Below are positions 60,954 through 64,000 of a DNA stretch of 64,000 bases, one piece after another. The DNA is taken from NCBI RefSeq assembly GCF_004310285.1, contig NZ_SISF01000031.1, positions 125,576 to 189,575 on the forward strand, read 5' to 3'. The stretch's first letter is position 1, and each line of letters starts with the position of its first letter. The notes below the pieces were generated by a model. That model saw only the letters and a program-made list of their open reading frames with translations, was not told where the DNA came from and made no database searches. The DNA is from Agrobacterium cavarae. GTDB taxonomy: Bacteria; Pseudomonadota; Alphaproteobacteria; Rhizobiales; Rhizobiaceae. Position numbers and translations under genes: made by a program.

Positions 60954-61487
60954 ATGAAACTCAGATCATTCCTCCCCCTCATCGCCAGCGGCTTCCTTGC
61001 TGCCTGCAGCACAGTCAGCCCCGTCGGCAACACATCAGTTCCTCAGCCGGCGAAAACCGTTCAGCTAGACAGCTATCTCGGCAGCTGGTTCGAACTCGCC
61101 CGTTACGAGAACTCTTTCGAAACCGATTGCGAGGGCGTAACGGCTCAGTATTACCTGCGGGACGATGGACTGATCAAGGTCATCAACACCTGCCGCAAAG
61201 ACAGCCCTGACGGCACAAAAAAGGCTGTAGAAGGCCGTGCCAAGATCGTCCCTGATAGCGGCAACGCCAAACTGAAAGTCTCTTTCTTCGGTCCTTTTTA
61301 TGGTGACTACTGGGTCCTCGATCACGCCGCCGACTACTCCTGGTCGATTGTGGGTGAACCATCCGGCCGCTATTTGTGGATTCTGACCCGAACGGCAAAG
61401 CCTTCGGAACAGACTCGAAAGATGTTGGCGAACAGAGCACGGTCGCTGGGCTACGATATCGGTCTCCTGCGCTGGACACGCCATTAA
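60954..61487 (+). CDS. blc: Outer-membrane lipocalin Blc-type lipoprotein
   Basis: A 177-residue lipoprotein. The signal peptide ends in a lipobox (FLAAC, Cys at residue 18). Lipocalin motifs follow: YLGSWFELARYENSFE (SCR1, GxW), CEGVTAQYYLRDDG, FFGPFYGDYWVLDHAADYSWSIVGEPSGRYLWILTR order, and a C-terminal GYDIGLLRWT (SCR3). Blc-type lipocalins carry lysophospholipids at the outer membrane and respond to envelope stress. It is intact and alone. Confidence 0.92.
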   Translation: MKLRSFLPLIASGFLAACSTVSPVGNTSVPQPAKTVQLDSYLGSWFELARYENSFETDCEGVTAQYYLRDDGLIKVINTCRKDSPDGTKKAVEGRAKIVPDSGNAKLKVSFFGPFYGDYWVLDHAADYSWSIVGEPSGRYLWILTRTAKPSEQTRKMLANRARSLGYDIGLLRWTRH

Positions 61488-61703
61488 TAAGAATGACGTT
61501 TTCCAGAGCGAGCTACCCCGGCCACAGAGAGCAAGCGAGATGCCACCCTGCCGATAGTTACGCCACTACCGCATGCACTCAAAAGTGAGTTGAGTTCGTG
61601 GTCCACCGCAAGGGGCGACCCTGAAAATAAGGAGGTGTGAGGTGCGGCATTTCCGTCCGCCGCCGCGCGCTCTGAGAAGCAGTCAGTGCAGCACCAGAAA
61701 CGC

Positions 61704-61736
61704 AAAAACCCCGCGGCTTTGAGCCACGGGGTTTTT
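61704..61736. terminator. Bidirectional terminator at the end of the rRNA operon
   Basis: AAACCCCGCGGC and GCCACGGGGTTTTT flank TTTGA; with T-runs on both strands. It lies ~18 bp beyond the 3' end of tRNA-fMet on the minus strand and would end the rRNA operon transcript. Confidence 0.8.
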
Positions 61737-61753
61737 ATGATCGTCGTATATCT

Positions 61754-61830
<77 letters not shown>

Positions 61831-61914
61831 TTAATCATGAGCGACCGCAGCACAAGGGCCCGGTTGTTTTGTTTTGCCGGTCCTCGAAGGCTTTTGCCTT
61901 CTGCGGGTCGGCGG

Positions 61915-61934
61915 GGGCTGCTCCACCCCGCGTT
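61915..61934. repeat. 20-bp copy of the 5' end of tRNA-fMet
   Basis: The 20 bases at 61915-61934 are identical to 61813-61832, which cover the first 18 bases of tRNA-fMet plus two leader bases. The rest of the tRNA is not repeated. It lies 5' of the intact tRNA in transcript order. Confidence 0.8.
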
Positions 61935-61971
61935 GACTGCGATCGACTTGGATGTCGAGTAAGCTCTAGAA

Positions 61972-61999
61972 CTGCAAAAGGCCGCTTTGTGTGCGGCCT
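61972..61999 (-). terminator. Hairpin between 5S rRNA and tRNA-fMet
   Basis: AGGCCGC (61979-61985) pairs with GCGGCCT (61993-61999). On the minus strand it is followed by TTTTGC. It could end part of the rRNA transcripts before tRNA-fMet or act as a processing stem. Confidence 0.55.
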
Positions 62000-62059
62000 A
62001 TTGTTTCGGCCTGTGCCGAGAGGTTTGTGAGTGAGAAGATATTTTGAGTTGCGTTTAGC

Positions 62060-62178
62060 AGACCTGGCAGCGACCTACTCTCCCGCGTCTTAAGACGGAG
62101 TACCATTGGCGCTGGGGCGTTTCACGGCCGTGTTCGGAATGGGAACGGGTGCAGCCGCCCCGCGATAACCACCAGGTC
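62060..62178 (-). rRNA. rrf: 5S ribosomal RNA
   Basis: On the minus strand it begins GACCTGGTGGTTATCGCGGG at 62178 and ends near GTCGCTGCCAGGTCT; the two ends pair as helix I. It includes GCACCCGTTCCCATTCCGAA (loop B/C). Length ~119 nt. It follows 23S by ~120 bp. Confidence 0.93.
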
Positions 62179-62299
62179 GGCAAAACGCAACTGGCATGAG
62201 CTTTGGCTCATGCTGTTGTATCGAGAAGCTGGAGAGCTTTTGGCTCTATTTGATATGAACACGTGATGCGATCGAGTTTTATTCGATGAGCATGAACAA

Positions 62300-64000
<1,701 letters not shown>

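Overview
The window looks like chromosome from a fast-growing Rhizobiaceae (Agrobacterium/Rhizobium type). Supporting signs are high GC with alphaproteobacterial gene neighbourhoods (sitABCD with Fur/Mur-like boxes, metNIQ, xylA-xylB-LacI, nth next to a DUF2244 gene, gltX-lysS), a minus-strand rRNA operon running 23S-5S-tRNA-fMet, and two families of intergenic palindromic repeats of the rhizobial kind. The species cannot be fixed from this sequence. I see no insertion sequence, prophage, CRISPR array or plasmid replication gene.

Layout. 1-8.9 kb is a patchwork: the end of a Ni/Co permease gene, an AT-richer DUF4238/SEC-C gene, a decayed SDR fragment, two ion-coupled transporters (BASS, NhaA), an SDR/HxlR divergent pair, a hypothetical gene and an HNH nuclease gene, with repeat elements between them. 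8.9-10.4 kb holds a PAS-like protein and a diguanylate cyclase. 10.4-16.1 kb is a minus-strand cluster: GNAT, small membrane protein, a 1338-residue adenylation-thiolation-membrane synthetase with the architecture of epsilon-poly-L-lysine synthetase (Pls), and an overlapping phosphopantetheinyl transferase. This cluster is the best candidate for an undescribed system. 16.2-21.2 kb has DUF533, KDPG aldolase, CYTH-CHAD, a HicAB toxin-antitoxin pair and TrhO. 21.3-28.8 kb has a CHASE4-like/GGDEF/EAL protein, the methionine importer MetQIN, a nitroreductase, an SMR exporter and a Tat-exported hydrolase that may have two starts. 28.9-38.2 kb has a GlxA-type regulator, the xylose genes, and an EmrAB-type efflux operon with its divergent TetR. 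38.3-44.6 kb has TerC, an SLC13-type permease, GluRS and class II LysRS. 44.8-50.4 kb has a His/Gly-rich membrane protein gene divergent from the Mn/Fe importer sitABCD, then DUF1328. 50.5-61.5 kb has an SDR/IclR pair, transaldolase, a TonB-C-like protein, a SorC regulator, an Ada-like fusion, DUF2244, Nth, a CysZ-like protein, an RpiR regulator and a Blc lipocalin. 61.7 kb to the end is rRNA.

How genes fit together. XylA/XylB and transaldolase feed xylose into the pentose phosphate pathway, and Eda is the last step of the Entner-Doudoroff route. The PPTase next to the Pls-like synthetase would convert its carrier domain to the holo form. CYTH and CHAD overlap and probably act together on polyphosphate. 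HicB probably represses hicAB through a nested palindrome. Several regulators sit divergently from their probable targets (HxlR/SDR, TetR/EmrAB, IclR/SDR, AraC-type/hydrolase). Starts were chosen by ribosome-binding sites, so many differ from the longest open frame.
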